64,000 bases of DNA from assembly GCA_018261755.1 (NCBI GenBank), contig JAGTRJ010000023.1, positions 1 to 64,000 on the forward strand. The letters are read 5' to 3'. A program made the translations under genes and the position numbers. Below, in pieces: positions 7,791-17,415 of the stretch. The notes under the pieces were generated by a model. It saw only the letters and a list, made by a program, of their open reading frames with translations. It made no database searches and had not been told where the DNA came from. How positions within the stretch are numbered: the first letter of the stretch is position 1; each line of letters opens with the position of its first letter. The stretch is from Burkholderiaceae bacterium (GTDB lineage: Bacteria > Pseudomonadota > Gammaproteobacteria > Burkholderiales > Burkholderiaceae_D).

Positions 7791-10040
7791 ATGGATACCA
7801 CGCTGGCTGATACCGCCCGGCGAAAGCCCAGGCGTGCCCGTCAATCGGCCGCTTCCGCCGTGCCTGAACCCGAGGTTGCGTCTGCCGCGCCCGCGCACGG
7901 CGTGGCCACGTTTTCGACGCTGACGGAAAAGCTTACCTACCTGCCTGCGTCCGATATCGCCCGCATCCGGGAAGCATTCCGCTTTTCCGATGAAATGCAT
8001 CTCGGACAGATACGCCTGTCCGGCGAGCCCTATATTTCGCATCCGCTGGCGGTGGCCGAAATCTGCGCCGGCTGGAAGCTCGATGCGCAGGCGATCATGG
8101 CGGCGCTGCTGCACGACGTGATGGAGGATCAGGGCGTCAAGAAGGATGAGCTGATCGAGCGTTTCGGCCCGTCGGTGGCGGCGATGGTCGATGGGCTGTC
8201 GAAACTGGAAAAAATCGAGTTCCAGAATTACGTCGAGGCGCAGGGCGAGAATTTCCGCAAGATGCTGCTGGCGATGGCCAGCGACGTGCGCGTCATCCTG
8301 ATCAAGCTGGCTGACCGCCTGCACAACATGCGCACGCTGGATTCGATGCGGCCGGACAAGCGCCGTCGCATCGCGCATGAAACGATGGAAGTCTACGTGC
8401 CAATCGCTCACCGGCTTGGCATCAACAGCCTGTACCGCGAATTGCAGGATCTGTCGTTCGCCAACATGCATCCGTTCCGGCACAAGGCGCTGGCAAAGGC
8501 GATCGTCGATGCGCGCGGCAACCGTGTCGAACTGTTCGGCTCGGTCAGCGACGTGGTCAAGGCGGCGCTGGAGAAATCCGGCATCAAGGCCAACATCTTC
8601 GGCCGCGAGAAAACCCTGTTCAGCATTTACCGCAAGATGCGCAACAAGCACCTGTCGTTCTCGCAGGTGCATGACTTGTACGGTTTCCGCGTGGTGGTCA
8701 ATACGCTGCCAGAGTGCTACATGGCGCTTGGCGTGCTGCATTCGATGTACAAGCCGATGCCGGGCAAGGTGCAGGATTTCATCGCCATTCCGAAGCTGAA
8801 CAAGTATCAGTCGCTGCACACGACCGTGGTCGGGCCGTTCGGTTCGCCGCTGGAATTCCTGATCCGCACGCGCGAAATGCACCATGTGGCAGAATCTGGC
8901 GTCGCGTCGCACTGGCTATACAAGGAAGACTACAACGAAAGCCTGACCGACATCCAGCAGCACAGCATCGCCTGGCTGCAATCGCTGCTCGACATCCAGC
9001 AGCAGACCGGCAACTCGATTGAATTCCTGGAGCACGTAAAGTTCGATCTGTTTCCAGATTCGGTCTATGTGTTCACGCCGAAGGCTAAGATCATCGCCTT
9101 GCCGCGCGCCGCGACCGCGCTCGATTTTGCGTACAACATCCACACCGATGTCGGCGACCAGACGGTGGCGGTCAAGATCAACGGTGAACCGGCTTCGCTG
9201 CGGACCGAATTGCAAAATGGCGATATCGTCGAAGTCATCACCTCGCCGACCTCGCGCCCGAACCCGTCGTGGCTGACGTTCGTGCGCACCGGCAAGGCAC
9301 GCTCGTGCATCCGCAGCTACCTGCGTACCGCCAGCATGGCCGATTCGATCGAGCTCGGCAAGCGGCTGCTGACGCAAGCCTTGCATGGGCAAGATCTCAG
9401 CGATGAATTGCCGCCAGTAGTGCTGGAGCGGATTGTCAGCGAATCCGGCGCGAAATCGGAGGATGAATTTTATGCTGACATCGGCACCGGCAAGCGGCTG
9501 GCGATGCTGGTTGCGCACCGGGTGGCCAGCCTGGCCAGCAGCGCGCAGGCAGGCGCAGCCGGCGGTGGCGAAAGCAAAACCGGGCCGGCGAAAAACGAGC
9601 CGGTGCTGATTTACGGCAGCGAAGGCATGTCGGTGCAACTGGCCGAATGCTGCCGCCCGATTCCGGGTGACGATATCGTCGGCCAGCTCAATCTCGACCG
9701 CGGCCTGGTGGTGCATTCGTCCGAATGCGAACATGCGCGCCGGCTGGTATCGAAGGAGCCGGAAAAATGGATTCCGGTGGCGTGGGGCGAGGAACTCAAG
9801 CGTCGCTTCGACTGCCGCCTGACCGTGCTGGCAAAGGATGAAATGGGCTTGCTGGCGCGCATCGCGTCCGAAATCAGCGAATCCGATGCCAACATCACCT
9901 TCGTTAGCATGGATGAAGGCAAGGGGGACGAATTCACCAAGATGCGCTTCATCATCCAGGTTGAAAGCCGCGACCACCTTGCGCGCCTGATGCGGCGCCT
10001 GCGGCATGTGCACGGCGTCACCAGCATCGCGCGCGAGTAA
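7791..10040 (+). CDS. spoT: Bifunctional (p)ppGpp synthetase/hydrolase SpoT
   Basis: A 749-residue RelA/SpoT homologue that makes and degrades (p)ppGpp. The intact N-terminal HD hydrolase domain has H84 and HD at 108-109 (LLHDVMEDQG). It is followed by the synthetase domain (GREKTLFSIYRKM, HDLYGFRVV), a TGS domain (VYVFTPKAKIIALPRAATALDFAY) and a C-terminal ACT domain (residues about 670-749). The intact HD site argues for SpoT rather than RelA. It follows gmk and rpoZ. A 35-residue Ala/Arg-rich N-terminal extension precedes the conserved part. Confidence 0.95.
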   Translation: MDTTLADTARRKPRRARQSAASAVPEPEVASAAPAHGVATFSTLTEKLTYLPASDIARIREAFRFSDEMHLGQIRLSGEPYISHPLAVAEICAGWKLDAQAIMAALLHDVMEDQGVKKDELIERFGPSVAAMVDGLSKLEKIEFQNYVEAQGENFRKMLLAMASDVRVILIKLADRLHNMRTLDSMRPDKRRRIAHETMEVYVPIAHRLGINSLYRELQDLSFANMHPFRHKALAKAIVDARGNRVELFGSVSDVVKAALEKSGIKANIFGREKTLFSIYRKMRNKHLSFSQVHDLYGFRVVVNTLPECYMALGVLHSMYKPMPGKVQDFIAIPKLNKYQSLHTTVVGPFGSPLEFLIRTREMHHVAESGVASHWLYKEDYNESLTDIQQHSIAWLQSLLDIQQQTGNSIEFLEHVKFDLFPDSVYVFTPKAKIIALPRAATALDFAYNIHTDVGDQTVAVKINGEPASLRTELQNGDIVEVITSPTSRPNPSWLTFVRTGKARSCIRSYLRTASMADSIELGKRLLTQALHGQDLSDELPPVVLERIVSESGAKSEDEFYADIGTGKRLAMLVAHRVASLASSAQAGAAGGGESKTGPAKNEPVLIYGSEGMSVQLAECCRPIPGDDIVGQLNLDRGLVVHSSECEHARRLVSKEPEKWIPVAWGEELKRRFDCRLTVLAKDEMGLLARIASEISESDANITFVSMDEGKGDEFTKMRFIIQVESRDHLARLMRRLRHVHGVTSIARE

Positions 10041-10134
10041 ACCGCCAGTCCGGCTGCCGCCAAGTCGCATCTCGCTCCGCCGTTTTAATGGCACGATTGT
10101 TGCAGCTTTTCCTGCCAAAACAATCGGAGGCCCA

Positions 10135-10869
10135 GTGAAGCAGCTGTATATCCTCAAGGCCGGGACAAGTTTTCCCGAAATCGTGCGCCACTATGGCGAT
10201 TTTGACGACTGGACCCGCGCCGCGCTTGGTGCGATCCGGGTGCCGGTCACGGTCGTCGATCTGCAAAATGAAGAGCCGTTGCCGCCACCGTCGCAGTGCG
10301 CCGGCGTGGTGGTGACCGGCTCGCATGAAATGGTCACCGACCGGCTGCCGTGGAGCGTGCGGGTCGAGCAATGGATCCCGGCACTGCTGGCGGCGGCGGT
10401 GCCCTTCTTTGGCATCTGCTACGGGCACCAGTTGCTGGCGCAGGCGATGGGTGGCACGGTAGCCTACCATCCATCCGGCATCGAGGCTGGCTCGGTTGGC
10501 GTCAGACGCTTGCCGGAAGGGGCGGACGATGTGCTGTTTGCCGCGCTGCCAGACAATTTCGTTGCGCATGTGGTGCATTCGCAGACGGTAACGGCGCTGC
10601 CGCCGAACGCGGTGCGGCTGGCAGCCAATGCGCACGAACCGAACCATGCGTTCCGGTTGGGTGAGAATGCCTGGGGAGTCCAGTTCCATCCCGAATATCG
10701 GGCCGACATCATGCGCGCCTACCTGCTCGGTTGTGCCGGCAAACTGGCTCAGGCAGGCCGCAGCGTGCCGGCAATGCTGCTGTCGGTCCGGCCGGTGACG
10801 GTGGCATCCCGGCTGCTGGCGGATTTTGGCGCGCTGGTGGAAAGGGCGTGGCAGGCAGGGCGGTGTTGA
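10135..10869 (+). CDS. Class I glutamine amidotransferase domain protein
   Basis: A 244-residue stand-alone class I glutamine amidotransferase (GATase1). The nucleophile is C95 in FFGICYGHQ, and the catalytic His and Glu appear in GVQFHPEYRAD near residue 188. These proteins release ammonia from glutamine or act as gamma-glutamyl hydrolases; this subgroup is often annotated as GMP-synthase-like. No partner synthetase is adjacent, so substrate and acceptor are unknown. The GTG start at 10135 is chosen because GGAGG stands five bases ahead; longer in-frame starts fall inside spoT. Confidence 0.85.
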   Translation: MKQLYILKAGTSFPEIVRHYGDFDDWTRAALGAIRVPVTVVDLQNEEPLPPPSQCAGVVVTGSHEMVTDRLPWSVRVEQWIPALLAAAVPFFGICYGHQLLAQAMGGTVAYHPSGIEAGSVGVRRLPEGADDVLFAALPDNFVAHVVHSQTVTALPPNAVRLAANAHEPNHAFRLGENAWGVQFHPEYRADIMRAYLLGCAGKLAQAGRSVPAMLLSVRPVTVASRLLADFGALVERAWQAGRC

Positions 10870-11212
10870 TGCAGGGAAGACGTGCGCAAGACGCGGCTTG
10901 TCTGTCAGCCGCAGCGCCCGAACGGATGAAAACCAGCGCTCACACAGCGTGAGTGGCCAGCCTGACTGGCGCAGGGCGAACAAATAACTGACTCAAATGA
11001 ATTTTCGGTCAGTAAGGCTGAAAAATATACTCCAGCCAGTATTTAAAAACAGCCAGTAAAAACGTGGCCTAGCTTGGTGTTTTGGTAATATACCCCTGCA
11101 AAAAACAATCGCGGCAGGTTAGTTGCAGCGATTGGAGTGGTTTCATCCGCCCGCCCGGCTGAATGCGGGCCAGTGCCGCTGAAGAAAACCGCTGCTCCTG
11201 GCCCGCTGGTGA
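10870..11212. other. Convergent intergenic region with repeat copy 2
   Basis: This 343-base gap lies between two convergent genes. Apart from repeat copy 2 (10982-11096) I see no gene, RNA or classical T-tailed terminator. A few short frames have no family features. Confidence 0.6.
10982..11096 (+). repeat. Dispersed palindromic element, copy 2 (long form)
   Basis: This copy matches copy 1 almost base for base: the ACTGAC...GTCAGT hairpin, GGCTGAAAAATATACTCC, CAGTATTTAAAAACAGCCAG, then a GTGGCCTAG segment and the end AATATACCCC. It sits between convergent genes, so either orientation points into a gene 3' end. Differences from copy 1 are concentrated in the loops. Confidence 0.85.
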
Positions 11213-12145
11213 TTACTTGCCCATAAGCGCGCGCACATGCGCGGCGGCGCCGCTAGCCAATCCGTCCAGGCTGTAGCCGCCTTCGAGGATGGAGACGATG
11301 CGCCCTTCGGCGGTTTCGTCGGCGATTTTCATCAGTTCCTTCGTGATCCAGTAAAAATCGTCATCGGTCAGGCTTAGGCCGCCGAGCGGATCCTTGTAAT
11401 GCGCATCGAAGCCGGCGGAGATGATGATCAGTTGCGGCGCATACTCGCGCAGCGGCGGCAGCATTTCGCTTCGAATGCGGCTGCGGAAGGTGGCTGAATC
11501 GCAGCCGCGCGACAGCGGTACGTTGACCACGTTATGGTCGACGCCGGTTTCGTGCTTCGCGCCCGAGCCGGGGTAGAACGGCGACTGGTGGCACGAGGTG
11601 TAAAACAGTTCCGGATGGTTGTAGAACGAATTCTGCGTGCCATTGCCGTGATGCACGTCGAAATCGACGACCGCCACATGCTTGAGGCCATAGGTGTCGC
11701 GCGCATGGATGGCGGCAATCGCGGCCTGGTTGAAAATGCAGAATCCCATCGCGCGATCCGCTTCCGCGTGGTGGCCGCACGGCCGTGTGGCGCAGAACAC
11801 GTTATTGGCTTCCTTTTTCATCACCGCGTCAACGCCGGCGCAGGCCGCGCCGATGCAGCGCATCTGGCCGCGCCACGAGCCGTTCGACATGATGGTGTCG
11901 CCGCCGTCGAGCGGGGTGTAGCCGTGCTTCGGGTTGCTGCGTTCAACGAAATCGACGTATTTCTGCGTGTGGATCAGCAGCGCCTTTTCTTTGCTCGCCA
12001 TCGGTGCGTCGCGCCACCGCAGTTCGTCGAATTCGTCCTTCTTCAGCGCGTTGAGCACCGCTGTCTGGCGCTCCGGCGATTCCGGGTGATGCGGCCCGGG
12101 GCGGTGTTCGAGGCAGTCAGGATGGGAAAAGATCAGAGTGGTCAT
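11213..12145 (-). CDS. Histone deacetylase family protein (acetylpolyamine/acetoin-utilisation type)
   Basis: A 310-residue zinc-dependent deacetylase-fold enzyme. Bacterial members deacetylate polyamines or other small acetylated amines, or acetylated proteins. The metal and active-site pattern is present: DFDVHHGNGTQ, RPCGHHAE, and a later aspartate in SAGFDAHYKDPLGG. The C-terminal EGGYSL is typical. The start at 12145 (MTTLIFSHPDC) is preferred to upstream ATGs because it begins at the conserved strand and has an AGGG site upstream. It is divergent from nudF. Substrate is unknown. Confidence 0.88.
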   Translation of the reverse strand: MTTLIFSHPDCLEHRPGPHHPESPERQTAVLNALKKDEFDELRWRDAPMASKEKALLIHTQKYVDFVERSNPKHGYTPLDGGDTIMSNGSWRGQMRCIGAACAGVDAVMKKEANNVFCATRPCGHHAEADRAMGFCIFNQAAIAAIHARDTYGLKHVAVVDFDVHHGNGTQNSFYNHPELFYTSCHQSPFYPGSGAKHETGVDHNVVNVPLSRGCDSATFRSRIRSEMLPPLREYAPQLIIISAGFDAHYKDPLGGLSLTDDDFYWITKELMKIADETAEGRIVSILEGGYSLDGLASGAAAHVRALMGK

Positions 12146-12370
12146 GTCGTCACGATGCCCTGAAAACGGCATCTTCTCCAAAAAAAGGTTGTGGGCGCGA
12201 CAGCAGGCGGCCGTCGCGTCGGATGCAAAAAACATTATAGGGTATGCGAAGTCCGCAGCGGTTGTCGCGCGCGGACTGTACGCATAAATTTTGCGGCACG
12301 CATAAGGCGGATGGATTATCATTCGTCAATACATCGCCACCCTTGCCGGCGAATATGGAACTATCGCAGC

Positions 12371-12958
12371 ATGAACAAGCCACCATCTTGCGCGCCGCAA
12401 GGCGCCTGTCCCCATTTGCAGGAAACGCGCATCAGCGGAGAAACCGTGTTTCAGGGCAATTTCCTGCAAGTTGAGCGCCATACCGTGCGTTTGCCTGATG
12501 GTAATACCGCCTCGCGCGAATTCATCCGCCACCCCGGCGCGGTTGTTATCCTGCCGTTGTTTGACGATGGCACGGTATTGCTGGAACGACAATTCCGTTA
12601 TCCGATCGAGCAAGCGGTGCTGGAATTTCCGGCCGGGAAAATCGACCCCGGAGAAGACACGCTGGCGTGCGCCAAGCGGGAGTTGCGGGAAGAAACCGGC
12701 TATACCGCGACGAAGTGGCAATTTGTGTGCCGTATGCATAACGCACTCGGCTATTCGGACGAGTTTCTCGACATCTTTCTGGCGCGTGGCCTTGCGGCGG
12801 GCGAAAGCCAACCGGATGAGGAAGAATTCATCGAAACACTGCGGGTGGGCGCCGAGGATTTGCTCGACTGGGTGCGGCGTGGAGACGTGACTGACGTCAA
12901 GACAGTGGTGGGGGCATTCTGGCTGGAAAAAATCCGCGCTGGCGCGTGGCCGTTGTAA
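12371..12958 (+). CDS. nudF: NUDIX hydrolase, ADP-ribose pyrophosphatase family
   Basis: A 195-residue NUDIX hydrolase, probably cleaving ADP-ribose to AMP and ribose 5-phosphate. The NUDIX box GX5EX7REUXEEXGU is complete in the segment GKIDPGEDTLACAKRELREETGY. The upstream LLERQFRYPIEQAVLEFPAGK is typical of the ADP-ribose group. Starting at MNKPPSCAPQ (12371) gives normal length; upstream in-frame starts lie in the divergent promoter gap with the deacetylase gene. The exact substrate is inferred from subgroup features. Confidence 0.85.
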   Translation: MNKPPSCAPQGACPHLQETRISGETVFQGNFLQVERHTVRLPDGNTASREFIRHPGAVVILPLFDDGTVLLERQFRYPIEQAVLEFPAGKIDPGEDTLACAKRELREETGYTATKWQFVCRMHNALGYSDEFLDIFLARGLAAGESQPDEEEFIETLRVGAEDLLDWVRRGDVTDVKTVVGAFWLEKIRAGAWPL

Positions 12959-13204
12959 GCCAGCCTGTGGTTCAATAATTACTGCTGTGAAAAAGTGTTG
13001 CCGCCTGTGTGAATGATATAGGAGAAAAATCCCTTTTTCGGCGCAAAAAGCGAAGATTTGCTTGCAGAAAGAGGCCTATTATATGTAATATTAAAATACT
13101 TCATTGCGGTTCGAGGTAGTGGTGCAGTAACGTTTGGTCTTTCTTCGCTTGCTTTTCACGATCCAATGGATAACAGTCCGACTTAACTGAAATAGGAAAT
13201 TCTA
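12959..13204 (+). promoter_or_regulatory. Promoter and long 5' leader of the cold-shock gene
   Basis: A 246-base A+T-rich gap precedes the cold-shock gene. A possible promoter is TTGCTT (13058-13063) with a TATTAT/TATATG -10 region at 13077-13085; the spacing is uncertain. It would leave a leader of more than 100 bases, as for cspA-type genes, where the leader acts as a thermosensor. The ribosome site is weak (AGGAAATTCTA). No conserved cold-box was confirmed by eye. Confidence 0.4.
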
Positions 13205-13408
13205 ATGGCAACTGGTATTGTTAAATGGTTCAACGACGCTAAAGGTTTTGGCTTTATCACTCCGGATGAAGGTGGCGAAGATCTGTTCGCGCACTTCTCC
13301 GCGATCCAGTCAAAAGGCTTCAAATCGCTGAAGGAAAACCAGCGCGTTTCTTTCGACGTGACGACTGGCCCGAAAGGCAAGCAGGCCTCGAACATCCAGC
13401 CGATCTGA
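13205..13408 (+). CDS. cspA: Cold-shock protein, CspA family
   Basis: A 67-residue single cold-shock domain. It binds single-stranded RNA or DNA and melts RNA structure. The RNP1 motif KGFGFI is at about residues 13-18, and RNP2 is seen as DLFAHFS near 27-33. The start [11 protein letters not shown] and length are typical. It is monocistronic, with a long leader upstream and a strong terminator 39 bases after the stop. CspA is a family symbol; several paralogues are usual in such genomes. Confidence 0.95.
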   Translation: MATGIVKWFNDAKGFGFITPDEGGEDLFAHFSAIQSKGFKSLKENQRVSFDVTTGPKGKQASNIQPI

Positions 13409-13446
13409 TGTCTGCCGATCAGCCGTTTTTCGGTTGATGCGGACAT

Positions 13447-13474
13447 AAAAAACCCCGGCTGGCCGGGGTTTTTT
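13447..13474. terminator. Bidirectional intrinsic terminator between cspA and pepA
   Basis: AAAAAA-CCCCGG-CTGG-CCGGGG-TTTTTT: a six-pair all-GC stem with a tetraloop, A run on one side and T run on the other. It can end transcription of cspA on the plus strand and of pepA on the minus strand. Confidence 0.93.
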
Positions 13475-13483
13475 GCAAGTCGT

Positions 13484-15004
13484 TCATTTCCGTTTCGGTT
13501 TCTTTGCCGAGCGCCGGATCAGAAATTCGGTCAGCATAGGCACGGGCCGTCCCGTGGCGCCTTTGGCTGCGCCGCTCTTCCATGCCGTACCTGCGATATC
13601 CAGGTGCGCCCAGGTGTATTTTTTCGTAAAACGCTCAAGAAAACAGGCCGCGGTGATGCTGCCTGCCGGCGGTCCGCCGATATTGGCGATATCGGCAAAA
13701 TTCGATTTCAACTGTTCCTGATACGCATCCTCGATCGGCATGCGCCATGCGGTGTCGCCGCTGGCCTTGCCGGCCGCCAGCAATTCATCCGCCAGTGCAT
13801 CATGCGCATCGTCGTGGCGCGTGAACAGGCCGGAATTATGGTGACCGAGTGCGGTCACGCAGGCACCGGTCAGCGTGGCGATGTCGATCGCCACCGCCGG
13901 TTTGAACCGCTCGGCGTAAGTGAGCGCATCGCACAGCAGCAGCCGTCCTTCGGCATCAGTGTTCAGGATCTCGATCGTTTGCCCGGCCATAGAGGTGACG
14001 ACGTCGCCCGGCTTGTTGGCTCGGCCAGAGGGCAGGTTCTCGCATGACGGGATGATGCCGATGACGTTTTGCGGCAGCTTCAGTTCCGCTACCGCCTGCA
14101 TCGTGCCAAGTACCGCTGCCGCACCGCACATGTCGAATTTCATTTCATCCATGCCGGCGCCGGGTTTGAGCGAAATGCCGCCCGCGTCGAAAGTCAATCC
14201 CTTGCCAACCAGCACCGTGGGCGCTTCCCTGGCCGGGCCGCCCTGATATTTGAGCACGATGAATTTCGGCGGCTCGTCGCTGCCTTTGGCGACCGACAGG
14301 AAACTGCCCATTTTCAGTGCTTCGATCTGCTTGCGGTCAAGCACTTCGACCCCCAGCCGGTGTGATTTTGCCAGCTTGCGTGCGGTGGCGGCCAGATAGG
14401 TCGGCGTGCAGACATTTCCCGGCAGGTTGCCCAGATCCCTGGCCAGCGTCACGCCGCGCGCGATCGCCTGCGCCTGCGCTAGCGCGGCTCTTGCGCTGGT
14501 CGCGGCATCGGGTGTGACCGCGAGCGCGATTTTCCTCACGCCTTCGGCTGCCGCGTCCTTCTTGCTTTTCATCGCATCGCTGCGATAAGACTTGTCGTGC
14601 ACTGCGGCAACGCACTGGCGCAGCGCCCAGCCAAGCTCGCGCCCTTTTACGTCCGACAATGGCAGCGCGACGATGGCATCCTTGGCGCCGAGCGTGGCAA
14701 ACGCGCTGGCGATGGCGCTGGCGGCTTGCGAAAAATCCTTGTCGGCTATCGCGTCATCCTTGCCCAGACCAACCAGCAGCAGCCGTTCGGCGGCAAAACC
14801 TTTGGGTTGGCGCAACAGCAGCGTCGAACCAGCCTTGCCGCTGATGTCGCCTGAACGCAATGCGGCCGCGATGTCGCCAGCGCGATCCAGTGCTTTCGTC
14901 AATTGCGGCAGTTTCTGGTTTTCAAATACGCCAAGGGCGAGGCAGCCAGTCTTTTCCGCGTTGAGCGAGGGCGCCTTGTCGGGTGCTTTTATGCTAAAGT
15001 CCAT
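13484..15004 (-). CDS. pepA: Leucyl aminopeptidase (cytosol aminopeptidase)
   Basis: A 506-residue M17 metallo-aminopeptidase that removes N-terminal residues from peptides using two zinc or manganese ions. The family signature [14 protein letters not shown] is present, with [16 protein letters not shown] and [10 protein letters not shown] ahead of it holding metal and catalytic residues. The start [12 protein letters not shown] at 15004 has a near-perfect AGGAGG site; the ATG at 15040 belongs to the divergent lptF start region. Divergence from lptFG is typical of betaproteobacteria. PepA can also be a DNA-binding protein in E. coli. Confidence 0.96.
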   Translation of the reverse strand: MDFSIKAPDKAPSLNAEKTGCLALGVFENQKLPQLTKALDRAGDIAAALRSGDISGKAGSTLLLRQPKGFAAERLLLVGLGKDDAIADKDFSQAASAIASAFATLGAKDAIVALPLSDVKGRELGWALRQCVAAVHDKSYRSDAMKSKKDAAAEGVRKIALAVTPDAATSARAALAQAQAIARGVTLARDLGNLPGNVCTPTYLAATARKLAKSHRLGVEVLDRKQIEALKMGSFLSVAKGSDEPPKFIVLKYQGGPAREAPTVLVGKGLTFDAGGISLKPGAGMDEMKFDMCGAAAVLGTMQAVAELKLPQNVIGIIPSCENLPSGRANKPGDVVTSMAGQTIEILNTDAEGRLLLCDALTYAERFKPAVAIDIATLTGACVTALGHHNSGLFTRHDDAHDALADELLAAGKASGDTAWRMPIEDAYQEQLKSNFADIANIGGPPAGSITAACFLERFTKKYTWAHLDIAGTAWKSGAAKGATGRPVPMLTEFLIRRSAKKPKRK

Positions 15005-15039
15005 TTCTTTCCTCCTAACCGTCCGATTATATCGCGGCA

Positions 15040-16170
15040 ATGATTTTCAAACGTGCATTACAGCGTGAACTGATCAGCACGGCTGGCGGCGTGTTCATGA
15101 CACTGTTCACCATCACCATCACCATTATGCTGATCCGGATTCTCGGCCAGGCGGCCGGCGGCCGGGTCGATTCGCGCGATGTGGTGGCGCTGATCGGCTT
15201 TGCGGTGCTGAACTATCTGTCGATTATCGTGATCCTGACCGGCTTCGTGTCGGTGCTGCTGGTGATCACGCGCAGTTATCAGGATTCGGAGATGGTCGTC
15301 TGGTTCGCCTCCGGCGTGAGCCTGACGCGATGGATCCGTCCGGTGCTGACTTTCGGCATGCCGCTGGTGTTGACCACATGCGTGCTGAGTTTTTTTGTCA
15401 CGCCATGGGCCAACCGGCAAAGCGCAGAATTTCGCGAGCGTTTCGAGAAGCGCGACGATGTGTCGAAAGTGACGCCAGGGAAGTTCCAGGAATCCGCGAA
15501 CGGCAACCGCGTGTTTTTTGTCGAAGGCGTTTCGGGTGACCTGACCAAGATGAAAAATGTGTTCGTGAATTCGATGACCGGTGGACGAACCGGGGTTGTG
15601 GTGGCGAACGAGGGGGCGATCACGACCGATGCGCAAGGCGACCGCCTGCTGGTGCTGGAAAACGGCATGCGCTATGAAAGTATCGACGGTCAGGCGGATT
15701 TTCGCATCATGGATTTCGAACGCTACAGCATCGTGGTGCAAGCCAAGTCAAAAGCGATTCTGGGTGATACGTCGGCCAGGGCATTGCCGACCGGCGTCTT
15801 GCTGGCCAGCGGAAACAATCTCAGCATGAGCGAAATATTGTGGCGCGTTGCCTTGCCGTGCATGAGTCTGTTGCTGATGCTGCTGGCCATTCCATTGAGT
15901 TTCGTCAATCCGCGTGTCGGACGTTCAACCAACCTGATCATTGCGCTGCTGCTGTTCGTTACCTATTCGAATGTGACCAGCTATTTCCAGGCGTCGGTTG
16001 CCCGGGGTAGGGCAAGCTTCGCCACGTCATGGTGGCCGGTGCATCTGTTTGTGGCGCTGGTCACGATTGCGTTGTTTCTGCTGCGGTTGAATGTGAATAG
16101 CCGCTACCATCCGCTGGCAATGTGGGCATCGCTGAAGCGGACGCGGCTGACGCGGAAGGAGCCGTCATGA
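15040..16170 (+). CDS. lptF: LPS export ABC transporter permease LptF
   Basis: A 376-residue inner-membrane permease of the LptB2FG transporter, which extracts lipopolysaccharide from the inner membrane and pushes it to the LptC-A-D bridge. The typical plan is three N-terminal membrane segments (within residues 10-110), a large periplasmic beta-jellyroll domain (about 120-260), and three C-terminal segments. It begins [19 protein letters not shown]. Its last four bases overlap the lptG start (ATGA), so translation is coupled. It is divergent from pepA, with only 35 bases between starts. Confidence 0.95.
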   Translation: MIFKRALQRELISTAGGVFMTLFTITITIMLIRILGQAAGGRVDSRDVVALIGFAVLNYLSIIVILTGFVSVLLVITRSYQDSEMVVWFASGVSLTRWIRPVLTFGMPLVLTTCVLSFFVTPWANRQSAEFRERFEKRDDVSKVTPGKFQESANGNRVFFVEGVSGDLTKMKNVFVNSMTGGRTGVVVANEGAITTDAQGDRLLVLENGMRYESIDGQADFRIMDFERYSIVVQAKSKAILGDTSARALPTGVLLASGNNLSMSEILWRVALPCMSLLLMLLAIPLSFVNPRVGRSTNLIIALLLFVTYSNVTSYFQASVARGRASFATSWWPVHLFVALVTIALFLLRLNVNSRYHPLAMWASLKRTRLTRKEPS

Positions 16171-17306
16171 GCATCCTGCAGCGCTATTTCGCGTCGGAAA
16201 TCGTGCGCGCCGTGCTGTTTGTGCTGGCGGTGTTTCTGGCTTTGTTCGCCTTTTTCGACCTGATCAACGAATTGCGCTATGTCGGCCAGGGTAATTACCA
16301 CTGGCAGCATGCATTCTTTTTCGTGCTGATGAGCATGCCGGCCTATGCGTATGAGTTGATGCCGATTGCGGTGCTGATCGGCGGGATTTATGCAATGGCG
16401 CAGTTTGCATCGAACTCCGAATTCACCATCATGCGCGCTTCATCGATGTCAACCGTGAAGGCTTGCCGCATGCTGGCCAACATTGCGCTGATGTTTGTCG
16501 TTGCCACGATGCTGATTGGCGAATTTTTTGCGCCTGCGGCCACCAAGATGGCGGAGGCGATGCGCATGTCGGCGCAGGGCGCGAGCGTGCGCAAGGATTT
16601 CCGCACCGGCATGTGGAGCAAGGATACGATCCGCGAAAACGGCCAGAGCGGCAAGGTCATCGGTTCGCGTTTCATCAACATCGGCGAACTGCTGCCCGAT
16701 GGTACGTTGCGCAGGGTGAAGCTGTTTGAGTTCGATACCGAATTGCGGCTGACCGCGATTGTCAGTGCCGACAGCGCGGTCTATCAGGGAGATAACGTCT
16801 GGCGCATGGACCGGGTCGGCGAAACCGTGCTGCGGCGTGGAACAAAAGCGGCGGTGCATGGCATGGCGTCGAATATCGTCAGCCGGAAAATGGACAGCCG
16901 CGATCTGGTGACGGACATCACGCCCAACCTGCTGTCGGTGCTGTTTGCCAAGCCCGACAAGATGTCGGCCTACGACCTAGCCGTCTACAAGGGCCATCTG
17001 GCGGACAACAATCAGGATACGGCGGTGTATGAAATCGCTTTCTGGAAAAAACTGGTCTATCCGTTTTCGGTATTCGTGATGATGGCGCTGGCGCTGCCAT
17101 TCGCGTATTTGCATTTCCGTTCGGGCGGCATCAGCCTGAAAATCTTTGCCGGCATCATGATTGGCGTTTCATTCATGCTGATCAACAGCCTGTTTTCCCA
17201 CGTCGGTTTGCTCAATACTTGGCCACCTTTCATTACGGCTGTGATTCCCAGCGGTCTGTTCCTGCTGTCCGCAATCGGTGCGCTGTGGTGGGTCGAGCGA
17301 CATTGA
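16167..17306 (+). CDS. lptG: LPS export ABC transporter permease LptG
   Basis: The 379-residue partner permease of LptF in LptB2FG. It has the same six-helix plan with a central periplasmic domain and opens [20 protein letters not shown]. The start at 16167 overlaps the lptF stop (ATGA). The C-terminal FAYLHFRSGGISLKIFAGIM segment is characteristic of LptG. The ATPase lptB is encoded elsewhere, as usual. Confidence 0.95.
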   Translation: MSILQRYFASEIVRAVLFVLAVFLALFAFFDLINELRYVGQGNYHWQHAFFFVLMSMPAYAYELMPIAVLIGGIYAMAQFASNSEFTIMRASSMSTVKACRMLANIALMFVVATMLIGEFFAPAATKMAEAMRMSAQGASVRKDFRTGMWSKDTIRENGQSGKVIGSRFINIGELLPDGTLRRVKLFEFDTELRLTAIVSADSAVYQGDNVWRMDRVGETVLRRGTKAAVHGMASNIVSRKMDSRDLVTDITPNLLSVLFAKPDKMSAYDLAVYKGHLADNNQDTAVYEIAFWKKLVYPFSVFVMMALALPFAYLHFRSGGISLKIFAGIMIGVSFMLINSLFSHVGLLNTWPPFITAVIPSGLFLLSAIGALWWVERH

Positions 17307-17415
17307 TTCGTCTTGGCCTTGGGCAATGCGAATTGGCACCCATGATGCGCGAGTAAAATGACATAAAGTTTGGTTTCGTATATTCTTATATGCAATTAAG
17401 GAATATGAGGAAGCC